From: UBA3496 sp964558115
GTDB taxonomy: Bacteria > UBA8248
Assembly (NCBI GenBank): GCA_964558115.1
Contig: CAZLCI010000001.1
Location: 1 to 64,000 of the forward strand
Direction of reading: 5' to 3'
Length of the DNA stretch: 64,000 bases
Below are positions 25,596 to 35,103 of this stretch, in pieces; position 1 is the first letter of the stretch; each line of letters starts with the position of its first letter. The translations under genes were made by a program, and so were the position numbers. The notes under the pieces are model-generated. The model searched no databases. It was not told the DNA's origin and saw only the letters and a list, made by a program, of their open reading frames with translations.

Positions 25596-25973
25596 TCAGC
25601 TAGAATTTGAAGCAATTGAAATCCCGAGCCAAACAGCTAATAATCCAATAGTAATTGAAAGAAATACATAAGAAACTGCGAGAAATAATTTTCCGTCTTG
25701 CAACATTTGAAGTATTTCTAGGCTAAAAGATGAAAAAGTAGTTAGTCCTCCTAGAAAACCGGTCATTATAAAACGTCTATATTCTTCGGTTGCAATATTT
25801 CTCGATAGTAGATATTGCATACTATAACCAATTAAGAAAGAGCCAATAATATTGACCATTATAGTTCCGATTGGTATTGCATTGAGAGTAAATCTTTTGC
25901 AAACCAACTCTGTAAAGTAGCGTATAACGCTACCTAAAGCGCCTCCAAATGCAACTAGTATGATAATATTCAT
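25596..25973 (-). CDS. crcB: fluoride ion channel CrcB/Fluc
   Basis: A 125-residue protein with four hydrophobic helices. GGALGSVIRYF at 10-20, the GTIMVNIIGSFLIGY block with the conserved Asn, and TGFLGGLTTFSSFSLE with the Phe box and the central Na-binding segment are diagnostic of Fluc. It forms a dual-topology dimer that exports fluoride. No second crcB copy and no fluoride riboswitch are seen; only 60 bases separate it from the divergent bioF-like gene. Confidence 0.94.
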   Translation of the reverse strand: MNIIILVAFGGALGSVIRYFTELVCKRFTLNAIPIGTIMVNIIGSFLIGYSMQYLLSRNIATEEYRRFIMTGFLGGLTTFSSFSLEILQMLQDGKLFLAVSYVFLSITIGLLAVWLGISIASNSS

Positions 25974-26033
25974 CGTGGTTTTCGCTTTTATATCTTTAAT
26001 TTTTTATTTAATTTTGCTACCGAGAATTCTATT

Positions 26034-27269
26034 ATGAATCTTAAAAATCACAAAGTTTATAAAAAAGAATGGTCTAATTTTATTAGTAAAAATAATTCTT
26101 CAATGAGAGAAGACGCTCTTTTCCGTTCTCTTAGAACAGTTCATGGTTCTCAATCTCCAATGATGAAATTTAAAGGAAAAAAAATAATAATGATGTCGTC
26201 GAATAATTATCTAGGATTAGCAGATCATCCAGAAGTAATTCGTTCAGTTGCTCTTGCTGCTGAAAGATATGGAAGTAGTTCTGCGGCAAGTCCTTTGCTT
26301 TCTGGATTTATGCAAATTCATGAATCTTTGTGTAAATTAATTTCATCTTGGAAGGAGAAAGAAAAAACAATTCTCTTTGGTTCAGGTTTTCTTGCAAATA
26401 TAGGGACAATATCTGCTCTAATGGGTAAGGGAGATGTGATTTTTAGCGATGAACTAAATCATGCGAGTATTATAGAGGGGTGTAGACTAAGTGCTGCAGA
26501 AGTAAAAATATATCCACATAATAATCTTGCTGTTCTTTCAAAACTTTTAGACCAAACGAGTAAGAAAAGTAAACGTTTGATAGTCGTAGATGGAGTTTTT
26601 AGTATGGATGGTGATCTAGCTCCTTTAGATGAGATTGTTAGTATTGCAAAAAGATTCAATGCTCTTCTAATGGTTGATGAAGCGCATGCAACTGGAATTT
26701 TAGGAAAAAGAGGAAGAGGAGTTGCTTCACTTTATAAAGTTGAAGATGAAGTAGATATCTCGATGGGAACACTTGGTAAATCACTAGCTTCTTATGGAGC
26801 TTTTGTTTCTGCAGATAGTGATGTAATAGATTTTTTAACGAATAAAGCAAGAACATTTATTTATTCAACTAGTATCCCACCTTCTGCTGTTGCAAGTGCT
26901 CTGAAAACAGTTCGTCTAGTTCAAGGGAGAGAGGGAGAAAAGAGAAGAAAAAAACTTTTAAACCTTTGTCATTATCTTTCAAGTGGTCTAGAGAGAATAG
27001 GACTTTCTGTAAACGAAGAAAAAAGTTGTAAAGATGTCCCGATTTTCCCTCTGGTAATCGGAGATACAGAAAAAACATTAAGACTGTCTAATTTTTTAAT
27101 GAAGGCCGGAATATTTTCTCTAGCTATTAGACCCCCTACAGTTCCAGAAGGTACAAGTAGAGTTAGGATTAGCTTAATGGCTACTCACAAAAAAGAACAT
27201 ATTGATAATCTTTTGGATGCATTAGAGATAGGTTCTAAGAAACTAAAAATTTCTTTGTGTAAAAACTAA
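26034..27269 (+). CDS. bioF: alpha-oxoamine synthase, probably 8-amino-7-oxononanoate synthase (BioF)
   Basis: A 411-residue PLP enzyme of the BioF/KBL/ALAS family. Conserved blocks: SSNNYLGLADHPEV, GSSSAASPLLSGFMQIHESL, FSDELNHASIIEGCRLS, VDGVFSMDGDLAPL, VDEAHATGILGKRGRG and the PLP lysine in MGTLGKSLASYGAF. The end block RPPTVPEGTSRVRISL favours BioF, which condenses pimeloyl-ACP or -CoA with alanine for biotin. 2-amino-3-ketobutyrate CoA ligase is the main alternative. No other bio gene is near. Its 3' end overlaps the opposing gene by four bases. Confidence 0.78.
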   Translation: MNLKNHKVYKKEWSNFISKNNSSMREDALFRSLRTVHGSQSPMMKFKGKKIIMMSSNNYLGLADHPEVIRSVALAAERYGSSSAASPLLSGFMQIHESLCKLISSWKEKEKTILFGSGFLANIGTISALMGKGDVIFSDELNHASIIEGCRLSAAEVKIYPHNNLAVLSKLLDQTSKKSKRLIVVDGVFSMDGDLAPLDEIVSIAKRFNALLMVDEAHATGILGKRGRGVASLYKVEDEVDISMGTLGKSLASYGAFVSADSDVIDFLTNKARTFIYSTSIPPSAVASALKTVRLVQGREGEKRRKKLLNLCHYLSSGLERIGLSVNEEKSCKDVPIFPLVIGDTEKTLRLSNFLMKAGIFSLAIRPPTVPEGTSRVRISLMATHKKEHIDNLLDALEIGSKKLKISLCKN

Positions 27270-28273
27270 TTGTCACTTATTTGAATAATTACGTTCCCAA
27301 TCATTTCGCCACTTTCAACAGCTTCATTTGATTCGTGAATTTTATCGAGCGCAAATAATCTAGCAACGTTATGATTTAAGCTATTGGTTTTGAGTGCGTT
27401 TGTAATATCATCAGCTGCTTTTTGAAGGGCTTCAAAAGGGGAACAGTGAATCATTACTAGACGAATATTTGCATTGCCTAACATGAGCTCATAGTGTGGA
27501 AAACTAGGATTTCTGTCTCCCATAGATGAGTAAGAAGAAATGGTTCCGTTTTCTTTTAGAATTTTATAATTTATTTCCCAATGTACTCCTAAATTCACGT
27601 CAACTATCCGATCCACTCCTTCTCCATCAGTAATACGCATAATTTCTGAAAAAACATCTGTATCTCTATAATTAATAATGTGATCAGCCATTAAGACTTT
27701 TTCTGCTTTTTCAGAAGAACTTACAGTAGTTATAACATTTGCTTTGCCTAGTTTTGCAAGTTGTACTGCATAGTTCCCAACACTACCAGCACCGCCGGTT
27801 ACTAGTATATTTTTCCCTGCGATATCTCCATCTGAATAAAGACAACGATGGGCAGTCATAGCAGGAACTCCAAGACAAGCTCCTTCTATAAATGAAGTAT
27901 TATCTGGTAAGCGAGAAATTAAAGTTGCGGGAATCGTAATAAATTCTGCTGCAGTACCGAATGCTCTCCTGTACCTTGCATTGAAAACCCAAACTCTATC
28001 TCCAACAGAGAAAGTTGAAACATCGCTACCTACTTTGTCAATAATTCCAGCACCGTCGTTATTTGGAATAATAATTGGAAAGTCAGGAAAATGATGCGCA
28101 TAATTCCAGTCTTTATCTCCATGTCCAGATCTTCTTTTACAGTCAGTATGATTTACTCCAGAAGCATAAATACGGACTCTAACCTCATTTGGCATTGGTT
28201 CTGGATTTTCTAATTCGCCAATATTATAAACATCTCTTGCCTGTCCTTTTTTTTCATACCATGCTGCTAGCAT
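27266..28273 (-). CDS. NADPH:quinone reductase-like MDR oxidoreductase
   Basis: A 335-residue medium-chain reductase. It shows VNHTDCKRRSGHGD in the catalytic domain, PNNDGAGIIDKVGSDVSTF, and the nucleotide site VTGGAGSVGNYAVQLAKL near 147-164. There is no four-Cys zinc lobe, which places it with quinone reductases. The substrate is not evident. It is distinct from the MDR at 16401 and shares little beyond family motifs. The CopD-like gene lies upstream on the same strand, 28 bases away, so the two may form an operon. Confidence 0.86.
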   Translation of the reverse strand: MLAAWYEKKGQARDVYNIGELENPEPMPNEVRVRIYASGVNHTDCKRRSGHGDKDWNYAHHFPDFPIIIPNNDGAGIIDKVGSDVSTFSVGDRVWVFNARYRRAFGTAAEFITIPATLISRLPDNTSFIEGACLGVPAMTAHRCLYSDGDIAGKNILVTGGAGSVGNYAVQLAKLGKANVITTVSSSEKAEKVLMADHIINYRDTDVFSEIMRITDGEGVDRIVDVNLGVHWEINYKILKENGTISSYSSMGDRNPSFPHYELMLGNANIRLVMIHCSPFEALQKAADDITNALKTNSLNHNVARLFALDKIHESNEAVESGEMIGNVIIQISDN

Positions 28274-28301
28274 TTTAAATCCTACATAAAATTAATTAGT
28301 T

Positions 28302-28730
28302 TTAACCGTGAGTTACCAAAATCCCAAGATAAACGACAATAGTTGCAAGAAGTAAGTTGAATGAGAGCCAAGATTTTTTCTTGTTCTTTAAAGCATCAAA
28401 TCCTTTTGGGATTGTTAATGCGACCCCTATAAAAATTATAATCAGAGCGAGAACTATTTTCACTATAAGTGGAGTTGGGATAGTCATACCTTCTCTGATG
28501 AGGCGGGTTATATGGTGTATTCCTGTTAAAATAAGAAGTAAAAACGAAGTATGAAGAATAGGAACAAAACGTTTTCTGAGTGTTAATTGAAATCGTTGTT
28601 TTTCTTCATCTGAAAGGCTTTCTGAAAAGGGTAATGCTACAAATCTGAGAAAAGCTACTCCACCCACTGATAGGATTGCGCATATTACATGCAAAGTTGT
28701 GACAATTATGTTCCCAGTACTATATCCCAT
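28302..28730 (-). CDS. CopD-like/DUF-type four-helix membrane protein
   Basis: A 142-residue protein with four hydrophobic helices (about 8-30, 54-72, 85-105, 120-139). The helix-1 pattern TTLHVICAILSVGGVAFLRFVALP resembles CopD and related small membrane proteins, and His residues in helices 1 and 2 (HVICA, HTSFLL, GIHHITR) could bind haem or metal. The family assignment is tentative. It sits in an apparent minus-strand operon with the MDR gene and possibly the cupin gene upstream. Confidence 0.6.
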   Translation of the reverse strand: MGYSTGNIIVTTLHVICAILSVGGVAFLRFVALPFSESLSDEEKQRFQLTLRKRFVPILHTSFLLLILTGIHHITRLIREGMTIPTPLIVKIVLALIIIFIGVALTIPKGFDALKNKKKSWLSFNLLLATIVVYLGILVTHG

Positions 28731-28830
28731 GGTTGGAAACTCCTAAATTGATTAAATTTTAAAGGGCTTTCGATAAAAAATTATGATAGCCAATTCTTAT
28801 TATATTACGATTTACAATTATAATAAACTT

Positions 28831-29256
28831 TTATTCTTTTTCTCTAATTTCTTTTACGCGGTCTTCAACTAACTGCATGAGTTCTTCTGCATTATCAACA
28901 GGGTTGTAATCTTCTCCCATGACTCCGCTACCTGCAGGACTTTTTGCTGCAAAAAACACACACTTATCATCGAGAGATTGTCCTCCTCCATGAACAGAAT
29001 TTCGAGGAATATGAATTAAATCACCGGGTTCAGCATATACTACTTTGCCGTCTAGAATCATTACTCTACGGCCTTCTAAAATTAAATTGAACTGTTCATC
29101 ATTTGGATGAAAATGGGGAGGTGCACCTTTGTCTTTTTGATAAACAACTATCCCAACCTTCATTAGATCCCCTTTAACTCTTTGCATTTCTGCTTCAGGG
29201 GTAGACTCTTCTCGATTTTTTTCCATTTCAAAAATTTTATGTATTGGCATCTTCAT
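28831..29256 (-). CDS. cupin-domain protein
   Basis: A 141-residue single cupin. Motif 1 is APPHFHPNDEQFNLILEGR, with two His and Glu/Gln-type ligands, and motif 2 is PGDLIHIPRNSVHGGG with the last His. The N-terminus is charged and likely disordered. It is unlike the cupin at 9340 beyond the fold. Possible roles include dioxygenase, isomerase or a small-molecule sensor. A 100-base gap to the CopD-like gene leaves room for a separate promoter. Confidence 0.8.
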   Translation of the reverse strand: MKMPIHKIFEMEKNREESTPEAEMQRVKGDLMKVGIVVYQKDKGAPPHFHPNDEQFNLILEGRRVMILDGKVVYAEPGDLIHIPRNSVHGGGQSLDDKCVFFAAKSPAGSGVMGEDYNPVDNAEELMQLVEDRVKEIREKE

Positions 29257-29319
29257 ATACTCCAGTTTAATTGTCTTTTTTACATGGTCAAATAATATTT
29301 TCTCATTTCTATTTTATTT

Positions 29320-30006
29320 TTATTCCTTTGAAATGAAACTTGTTTTATTAGGAATAATTAATTTTGGCTCAGAGAATTTTTCGATCAATTCCTGATTAAG
29401 TCCAGTCGTAATTTCCTTGAGTATAGGACCCTTCTCAGTAATTTCTATTAGTGCCATATCAGTAAAAATTTTCGTTACCACTTTTTTTGCAGTAAGTGGA
29501 TAAGAACATTTTTTGAGAAATTTGAGCATTCCATCTTTAGTGATATGTTTCATTACAGCATATACTTCCTTTACTCCCTTAGCTAAATCCATAGCTCCTC
29601 CGATACCACCTCTGGCCTCTCCTGGAACAGTCCAATTTGCAAGATCTCCATTTTCAGATACTTGAAGAGCACCCAAAATGGCAATATCAATGTGCCCTCC
29701 TCTTATCATGGAAAACGCTTCCGCATGGTCAAAGATTGATGCCCCTTTTATTGGTACGATGGGTTCTCTGGACGCATTAATATAATTTAAATCTTCTTCT
29801 CCTTCTTTTGGTTTAGGTCCAGTCCCTAAGATTCCGTTTTCTGCCATAAATAAAATTCCTTTTAATGGATCGACATAATTTGCGACAAGAGTAGGGATAC
29901 CAATGCCAAGATTAACAGTAGATCCATCCGGAATTTCTTTTGCAATACGTTTGGCTATATCTGTTGGAGTCAACAAAAGATCACTATATTTCGGATCGAA
30001 GCTCAA
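29320..30006 (-). CDS. scoB: 3-oxoacid CoA-transferase, subunit B
   Basis: A 228-residue family I CoA-transferase beta subunit. GSTVNLGIGIPTLVANYV and the catalytic Glu56 in MAENGILGTG are present, as are GGHIDIAILGALQVSENGDLANW and GGIGGAMDLAKGVKEVYAVM. With subunit A it moves CoA between succinyl-CoA and acetoacetate or another 3-oxoacid. Its start lies inside subunit A, with a 23-base overlap, so the two are co-translated. Confidence 0.93.
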   Translation of the reverse strand: MSFDPKYSDLLLTPTDIAKRIAKEIPDGSTVNLGIGIPTLVANYVDPLKGILFMAENGILGTGPKPKEGEEDLNYINASREPIVPIKGASIFDHAEAFSMIRGGHIDIAILGALQVSENGDLANWTVPGEARGGIGGAMDLAKGVKEVYAVMKHITKDGMLKFLKKCSYPLTAKKVVTKIFTDMALIEITEKGPILKEITTGLNQELIEKFSEPKLIIPNKTSFISKE

Positions 30007-30682
30007 TATTTTCTCCTACGACAATTTTATTAACATATACACTAGGTGTTTGTACAGATTCAGGTTCTATTTCTCCTGTTTCTACTAATAATTCGGTTTC
30101 TGCGATAGTTATTTTTGCAGCTTTTGCCATTACAGGATTAAAATTGCCTGCAGTTCCTTTGTAAGTTAGATTCCCAAGATTATCCGCCTGATGACATTTA
30201 ATTAGAGCAAAGTCAGTTTGCAGGGAAAACTCCAGAACGGTTTTCTCGCCATTAAAACTTCTTGTTTCTTTTCCTTGTTCAAAATCTGTATCAACTGCAG
30301 TTTTAGTATAAAAGGCAGGAATTCCTGCACCACCAGCTCTTAGTCTTTCAGCAAGTGTTCCTTGAGGAACTTGCTCAAGTTCTATCTCTTTGGATATAAA
30401 AAGATCACGAAAAATATAAGAATTTTTATGGAAAGCATAAGAACATATCAGTTTTTTTACTTTTTTTTGCTTTATTAACGCAGATAATCCTTGTTCTCCC
30501 TGTCCAGCATGATTTGAAACTATTGTTAGGTCATGTACATCATGTTCCAATAATGCCTCTAATAAGTTTTCAGGAATTCCTATTCCCCCAAACCCACCGA
30601 TTGAGACTATTGATCCATCTTGGATTTCAGAAACTGCTTCTGAAGATGATGAAATGATCTTTTTTTTTGAAATTTTTTTCAC
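29984..30682 (-). CDS. scoA: 3-oxoacid CoA-transferase, subunit A
   Basis: A 232-residue alpha subunit of the same CoA-transferase. IQDGSIVSIGGFGGIGIPENLLEALL at 21-46 includes the glycine-rich CoA site; the QVPQGTLAERLRAGGAGIPAFYT block and YKGTAGNFNPVMAKAAKITIAE are standard for SCOT/AtoD-type proteins. It precedes subunit B. The gene is divergent from the beta-decarboxylating dehydrogenase across 122 bases that should hold both promoters. Confidence 0.93.
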   Translation of the reverse strand: MKKISKKKIISSSSEAVSEIQDGSIVSIGGFGGIGIPENLLEALLEHDVHDLTIVSNHAGQGEQGLSALIKQKKVKKLICSYAFHKNSYIFRDLFISKEIELEQVPQGTLAERLRAGGAGIPAFYTKTAVDTDFEQGKETRSFNGEKTVLEFSLQTDFALIKCHQADNLGNLTYKGTAGNFNPVMAKAAKITIAETELLVETGEIEPESVQTPSVYVNKIVVGENIELRSEI

Positions 30683-30804
30683 AAAAATTAATAAACCTAT
30701 AAATGAAACAAATATTTTTTTATTTATCTATTTATAATCTGAAATTATGATAAATTGAAGGGTATAAATACTTAATCTTTAATTTTTTCTTTTAGGAACA
30801 TGAT

Positions 30805-31866
30805 ATGGCGAAGCATTCGATAGCGTTAATTCCTGCAGATGGCATAGGTCCAGAAGTCATAGGAGAAACTGTTCGAGTTCTTCGTGCGCTTGTTAAGATT
30901 GACAAACAATTGAAATTAGATTTTAGAAAACTTCCATGGGGCAGTGATTTTTATCATAAGCATGGGAAAATGTGCCCAGACGATTTTTTGACTACTTTAG
31001 AATCTTTTGATGCCATACTACTGGGTGCGGTTGGGCGACCAGATATTCCTGATCATATTACGCTTAATGAATTGCTTTTACCTATAAGAAGAGGTTTTGA
31101 TTTGTATGTTAATAAGAGGCCAATCATTCTTTACGAAGGTCTAAAATCTCCTCTTAGGGATTATGTTCCTGGAGATATAGATATTCTTTTCTTTCGTGAA
31201 AATACTGAAGGTGAATATAGTCCTATGGGAGGACGTCATTATGAAGGCCATTCTAATGAAATTGCGACTCAAATAGCTATTTTTTCACGTTTAGGTTGTA
31301 AAAGAATTATTGAAGAGTCATTCGAAGCTTCTTTGAAAAGAAAAAAGCATGTGACCAGTGTAACAAAATCAAATGCACAAGGACATACTTTAGTTTTGTG
31401 GGATGAAATTTTCGACGAAGTTGCTAAACAAAAAAAATATCAAAGAGTCAAGACAAATAAACTTCTCGTAGATGCTGCAGCTTTAGATTTTGTGAGAAAG
31501 CCTGAAATTTTTGATGTTGTAGTATCGACGAATTTGTTCGCTGATATTTTAACAGATCTTGGTGCTGGTATTGTAGGAGGTTTAGGAATTGCAGCAAGTG
31601 CGAATTATAATCCTAATGGAAAAGTTCCAGGACTTTTTGAGCCCGTTCACGGTTCTGCCCCAGATATAATGGGAAGAGGAATATCAAACCCTGTTGCAAC
31701 ACTTTTTTCGGCTTCTATGATGCTTGAATTTCTTGGAGAAGAAAAAGCATCTTCCCGTTTAGATGCTTCAATTCGTGAACATTTATCCTCAGGAAATACC
31801 ACCCCGGATTTGGGAGGTTCAGGTTCTACTAAATCTGTTGCTAGCGAAATTATAAAAAATTTATAA
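30805..31866 (+). CDS. isocitrate/isopropylmalate dehydrogenase-family enzyme, tartrate or D-malate dehydrogenase type
   Basis: A 353-residue beta-decarboxylating dehydrogenase. IALIPADGIGPEVIGE is the N-terminal block, RENTEGEYS the substrate loop, and DVVVSTNLFADILTDLGAGIVGGLG the metal-binding Asp region; FEPVHGSAPDI closes the family signature. The VNKRPIILYEGLKSPLR stretch and overall length match the tartrate/D-malate dehydrogenase branch rather than LeuB. It oxidises a malate-like acid with NAD and releases CO2. The next gene starts 17 bases downstream on the same strand. Confidence 0.85.
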   Translation: MAKHSIALIPADGIGPEVIGETVRVLRALVKIDKQLKLDFRKLPWGSDFYHKHGKMCPDDFLTTLESFDAILLGAVGRPDIPDHITLNELLLPIRRGFDLYVNKRPIILYEGLKSPLRDYVPGDIDILFFRENTEGEYSPMGGRHYEGHSNEIATQIAIFSRLGCKRIIEESFEASLKRKKHVTSVTKSNAQGHTLVLWDEIFDEVAKQKKYQRVKTNKLLVDAAALDFVRKPEIFDVVVSTNLFADILTDLGAGIVGGLGIAASANYNPNGKVPGLFEPVHGSAPDIMGRGISNPVATLFSASMMLEFLGEEKASSRLDASIREHLSSGNTTPDLGGSGSTKSVASEIIKNL

Positions 31867-31883
31867 ATAAAAGGAATTAATTT

Positions 31884-32408
31884 ATGTCTCTTGTTACAAG
31901 ACGTGGGGACGATGGGAAAACTGATTTATGGTTTGCAGATAGAGTTTCTAAGTACCACCCTCAAGTAGAAGCTTATGGTGCAATGTATGAATCTCAGGGA
32001 GCTCTTGGGTTAGCCAGATCGAATGCTCCTGAATGGTTAAAACCTGAAATTTTAAAAATACAGAAAGATATTTTTGTTATTAGTGCAGAGTTAGCAACTC
32101 TTCGAGGAAAAAATTCTTTGCTTAAGGAAAGAGTTGATAAAAAGATGGAGCAATGGATTGATTCTCAGATCGAAAGATATGAAAAAATTATCAAAATAGA
32201 AAATTGGTATATATCCGGAGAATCTGCCAGTGGTTCAGCACTTGACCTCGCACTTTCAATTATTAGACGAGGAGAACGTTGGGTAGTTAAAATACGAGAT
32301 GAGGGATATATAGAGAATCCGCATTTAATGATCTACTTGAACCGTCTTTCAGATTTATTATTTCTTATGGCAAGATCTTGTGACCAGGATATTGAGATTT
32401 CTTCATGA
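31884..32408 (+). CDS. pduO: PduO-type cob(I)alamin adenosyltransferase
   Basis: A 174-residue enzyme that makes adenosylcobalamin from ATP and cob(I)alamin. TRRGDDGKTDLWF is the N-terminal ATP loop (normally TrxGDxGxTxL), VEAYGAMYESQGALGLAR the next block, and YLNRLSDLLFLMAR the C-terminal end with the conserved Asn-Arg-x-Ser-Asp. Its presence implies a B12-dependent enzyme elsewhere. ATG follows AAAAGGAATT. The last six bases overlap the opposing AI-2E gene. Confidence 0.88.
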   Translation: MSLVTRRGDDGKTDLWFADRVSKYHPQVEAYGAMYESQGALGLARSNAPEWLKPEILKIQKDIFVISAELATLRGKNSLLKERVDKKMEQWIDSQIERYEKIIKIENWYISGESASGSALDLALSIIRRGERWVVKIRDEGYIENPHLMIYLNRLSDLLFLMARSCDQDIEISS

Positions 32409-33479
32409 AGAGTTTTCGTCTGAGATAATATAATAGTCATAGACAGCTTCTAATCCGACTTTTGCTGTTGCTGCAAAAGGTACAGCTAGCAGTATTCCTA
32501 TAAAACCAAGTAATTCGCCGCCAACTAAAATTGCAGACAAAATTACGACCGGATGTAACCCAATTTTTTCTCCAAGAATTTTTGGAACAAGGAACATGCC
32601 AGTTAAACTTGATAAAACTCCAAAGATTAAGAGTACTCCAAAGAAATGAGTCCAATCTTGATGTTGGAGTGCAGTAAGAAGAACTACTATAGGAAATGCT
32701 ATGATCCATTCAACATAAGGAAACATACTTGCGAGACCTGTTAGAATACCGAGTAGAAGCCAAAGAGGTACATCCATAAAATAAAAACCTAACATATATA
32801 GTACAGAAAGTATTATTCCTACAATTAGTTGCCCCTTGATAAAGGCAGACAGTAATTCGTCCAAACGGAAAAAACGTTTTTCAACTTCTTTCCGATAGTC
32901 TGGATGTACATATTGTAAAAAAGTAGGAGAAATTCTTTTCATATCTCTTCCGATATAAAAAACAATTACCGGAATAAGGCCTATATATAAGACACTCATG
33001 GCAATAGAGAAAATACCTTTTGTAGTAGAAAGCAAAAAATTACTCGAGGCTTGAAGAGTTTTTAAGGGAACAGACGCGAATAGATTTAAATTTTCAGAGA
33101 TGAATTTTTGTAATTCTGCCTGTGAACTTATTTTTAATTTCATAAGAAATTTTAAAATCCATAATTCTAAAATCTTTATATATTTTGGAATATTGCTTGA
33201 AAATGATTCTATCTGGGTTTTCACCTGAGGACTCAGACCTACAAAAAGTAGGACTAGCAAAAGAGCAAAGATAAACAACACTATCAAAATACCAAATCCT
33301 CGGGGTATCTTTCTTTTATGGAGAAATTCAACAATAGGTTGTGTTGCATAAGCGAAAATAAAAGAAAATATAATGGGAGTAAGAGCAGAACGGGCAGAAA
33401 AAATGAGCCATAGACTAAAACCAAAAATTATTACTAGCCACATTCTTTTCCAGGTCATAAATGGAGAACTTTTATCCAA
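32403..33479 (-). CDS. AI-2E/PerM-family transporter
   Basis: A 358-residue membrane protein with about eight hydrophobic segments. The family pattern runs from PIIFSFIFAYATQPIVEFLHKRKIPRG near 32-58 through a long amphipathic middle to FRLDELLSAFIKGQLIVGI and PKILGEKIGLHPVVILSAILVGGELLGFIG. Members export varied substrates, including quorum signals or protons/sodium, so the cargo is unknown. pgsA lies 18 bases upstream on the same strand. Confidence 0.9.
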   Translation of the reverse strand: MDKSSPFMTWKRMWLVIIFGFSLWLIFSARSALTPIIFSFIFAYATQPIVEFLHKRKIPRGFGILIVLFIFALLLVLLFVGLSPQVKTQIESFSSNIPKYIKILELWILKFLMKLKISSQAELQKFISENLNLFASVPLKTLQASSNFLLSTTKGIFSIAMSVLYIGLIPVIVFYIGRDMKRISPTFLQYVHPDYRKEVEKRFFRLDELLSAFIKGQLIVGIILSVLYMLGFYFMDVPLWLLLGILTGLASMFPYVEWIIAFPIVVLLTALQHQDWTHFFGVLLIFGVLSSLTGMFLVPKILGEKIGLHPVVILSAILVGGELLGFIGILLAVPFAATAKVGLEAVYDYYIISDENSS

Positions 33480-33497
33480 GATAATCTCTTTAAAAAG

Positions 33498-34061
33498 TTA
33501 AGTTTTTAAAACATCTTTTCTAATTAAACGCAAACCAACGAAAAAAAGATAATGTATTCCAGAAACAATAGTAAATATTCCTGTTAGTATAAATAAAATG
33601 TACAAAGTATCAAGATTTTTTAAACCTGATGATAATGATACCAGAAGTACAATAATGATAGTAGACATTTGAAATACTGTTGTTGTTTTTCCTAGATACG
33701 ATGGTTTTATAATATCAGGACTTGTTATTGTTCTAAGAATAAAAAACCCTGAAACTAAAATTATATCTCTTCCTATTACTAATACTGCAAGCCAAACGGG
33801 AAGATAATTAAAAGAGGATAATAATAGAAAAGCGGTAAGCATTAAAATTTTATCTGCTGCTGGATCTAGAATACTTCCTAGTGATGTAATTTCCTTTCTG
33901 CTTCTTGCTAAAAAACCATCTATACCGTCTGCAATGCTAGCTATTGCAAACGATATCAAAGCACAACCCTCAAATCCATTAAGGATGCAAATAATGAATA
34001 AGGGGACCAAAATTAGTCTTCCAAGTGTAACCTTATTTGCTAAGGTAAGATTTTTATTCAT
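33498..34061 (-). CDS. pgsA: CDP-alcohol phosphatidyltransferase, probably phosphatidylglycerophosphate synthase
   Basis: A 187-residue membrane enzyme. The catalytic D-G-x2-A-R-x8-G-x3-D-x3-D motif is complete in DGIDGFLARSRKEITSLGSI followed by LDPAADK (about 43-70). The opening NKVTLGRLILVPLFI and size match PgsA, which makes phosphatidylglycerophosphate from CDP-diacylglycerol and glycerol 3-phosphate. Other CDP-alcohol transferases remain possible. It is followed by the AI-2E gene and preceded by 110 bases without genes. Confidence 0.87.
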   Translation of the reverse strand: MNKNLTLANKVTLGRLILVPLFIICILNGFEGCALISFAIASIADGIDGFLARSRKEITSLGSILDPAADKILMLTAFLLLSSFNYLPVWLAVLVIGRDIILVSGFFILRTITSPDIIKPSYLGKTTTVFQMSTIIIVLLVSLSSGLKNLDTLYILFILTGIFTIVSGIHYLFFVGLRLIRKDVLKT

Positions 34062-34172
34062 GAAAAATCCGAAAACTGTTTTTAGAAAAAGTTATTTTAC
34101 CCTAATTCTGGTAAAATTTTTAGTCAGGTAATAACACTATTCTACTAAAATACTTTGTCGTTAATTAAAAGC

Positions 34173-34949
34173 TTAATTTTCTAAGTTGGTAAGTTTTTTT
34201 AGTTTGCGGATTTCTTCAGGTGTTAGAGGTCTGATTTTTCCAGGTAAAAGACCTTTAATCGTTATTCCTGCATATGAATAACGATTTAATTGAATTACGG
34301 AATGACCCACTGCACGACACATTCTCTTAACTTGATGATTTTTGCCTTCTCTAAGTTTAATTCTAAGCCATGTATTTTTTTTTGTTTTTTTAGGAAGAAT
34401 TTCTACTTCGCTTTTTAAAAGATGTTTTGTTTTTCTTTTTTGTGAACCCTCTTTATTTTTTTCAAGTGCTAACCAAGCCCCTGATTCCATTTTTTCTAGA
34501 TCTTTTTTGTCTGGGATACCTTCTATTTTTACCATATAAACTCTCTGAATTTCATATTTAGGATGCATCAGGCGATTCGCGAGTTCTCCGTCGTTTGTCA
34601 AAACAAGGGTGCCTTTTGCATCAAAATCTAATCGTCCTACAGGAAAAACTCTGGCTTTTTTGGTTGGTAGAAAGTCAGGGATCCGCAAACGGGTCTCGCC
34701 TTCGTCTTCACTCATAGTAGTTAAAACAGAACGAGGTTTATGCATGACTAAATATAGCAAACCTTCTCGTTTTGTTATTAGTTTTCCATTTACCTTAATA
34801 GAATCAATCGAGGGTTCAGCTTTTGTTCCTAAGGCACGAATAATCTTACCGTTTACACTAACAACTCCACTTGAAATAAGTTCCTCAGCTTTGCGCCTTG
34901 AAGCAACACCAGCTTGTGCGATTATTTTCTGTAATCTTAAGGAGGTCAT
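34173..34949 (-). CDS. RluB/RsuA-family pseudouridine synthase
   Basis: A 258-residue protein with an N-terminal S4 RNA-binding domain (LQKIIAQAGVASRRKAEELI, about 6-52) and a RsuA-type catalytic domain. The nucleophile is Asp108 in PVGRLDFDAKGTLVLTNDGE, and KPRSVLTT and REGKNHQVKRMCRAVGH are further family blocks. Such enzymes convert uridine to pseudouridine in rRNA, most likely near 23S position 2605 if it is RluB. The basic insertion at about 160-195 (KNKEGSQKRKTKH) is a minor variation. Confidence 0.92.
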   Translation of the reverse strand: MTSLRLQKIIAQAGVASRRKAEELISSGVVSVNGKIIRALGTKAEPSIDSIKVNGKLITKREGLLYLVMHKPRSVLTTMSEDEGETRLRIPDFLPTKKARVFPVGRLDFDAKGTLVLTNDGELANRLMHPKYEIQRVYMVKIEGIPDKKDLEKMESGAWLALEKNKEGSQKRKTKHLLKSEVEILPKKTKKNTWLRIKLREGKNHQVKRMCRAVGHSVIQLNRYSYAGITIKGLLPGKIRPLTPEEIRKLKKLTNLEN

Positions 34950-35103
34950 TTAATTGTATCCGATTAAAAAAACTAAGCTAACATAAATGCTATCATGTTT
35001 TTTTTGCAAATTAATAATTATAATATTTTTAGTTTTTAATCGATCTTTCTTTTTAAGGTAACAAATCAAATAAAACAGAGACTTTTTAAAAAGGAGTCGA
35101 ACT

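Noticed and set aside
25974..26033. Fluoride riboswitch ahead of crcB
   Set aside because: The 60-base gap lacks the conserved crcB-motif blocks and is too short once the leader is counted.
26034..27269. 2-amino-3-ketobutyrate CoA ligase for the alpha-oxoamine synthase
   Set aside because: The end block RPPTVPEGTSR and the ASPLLSG segment fit BioF better, though the two families are close.
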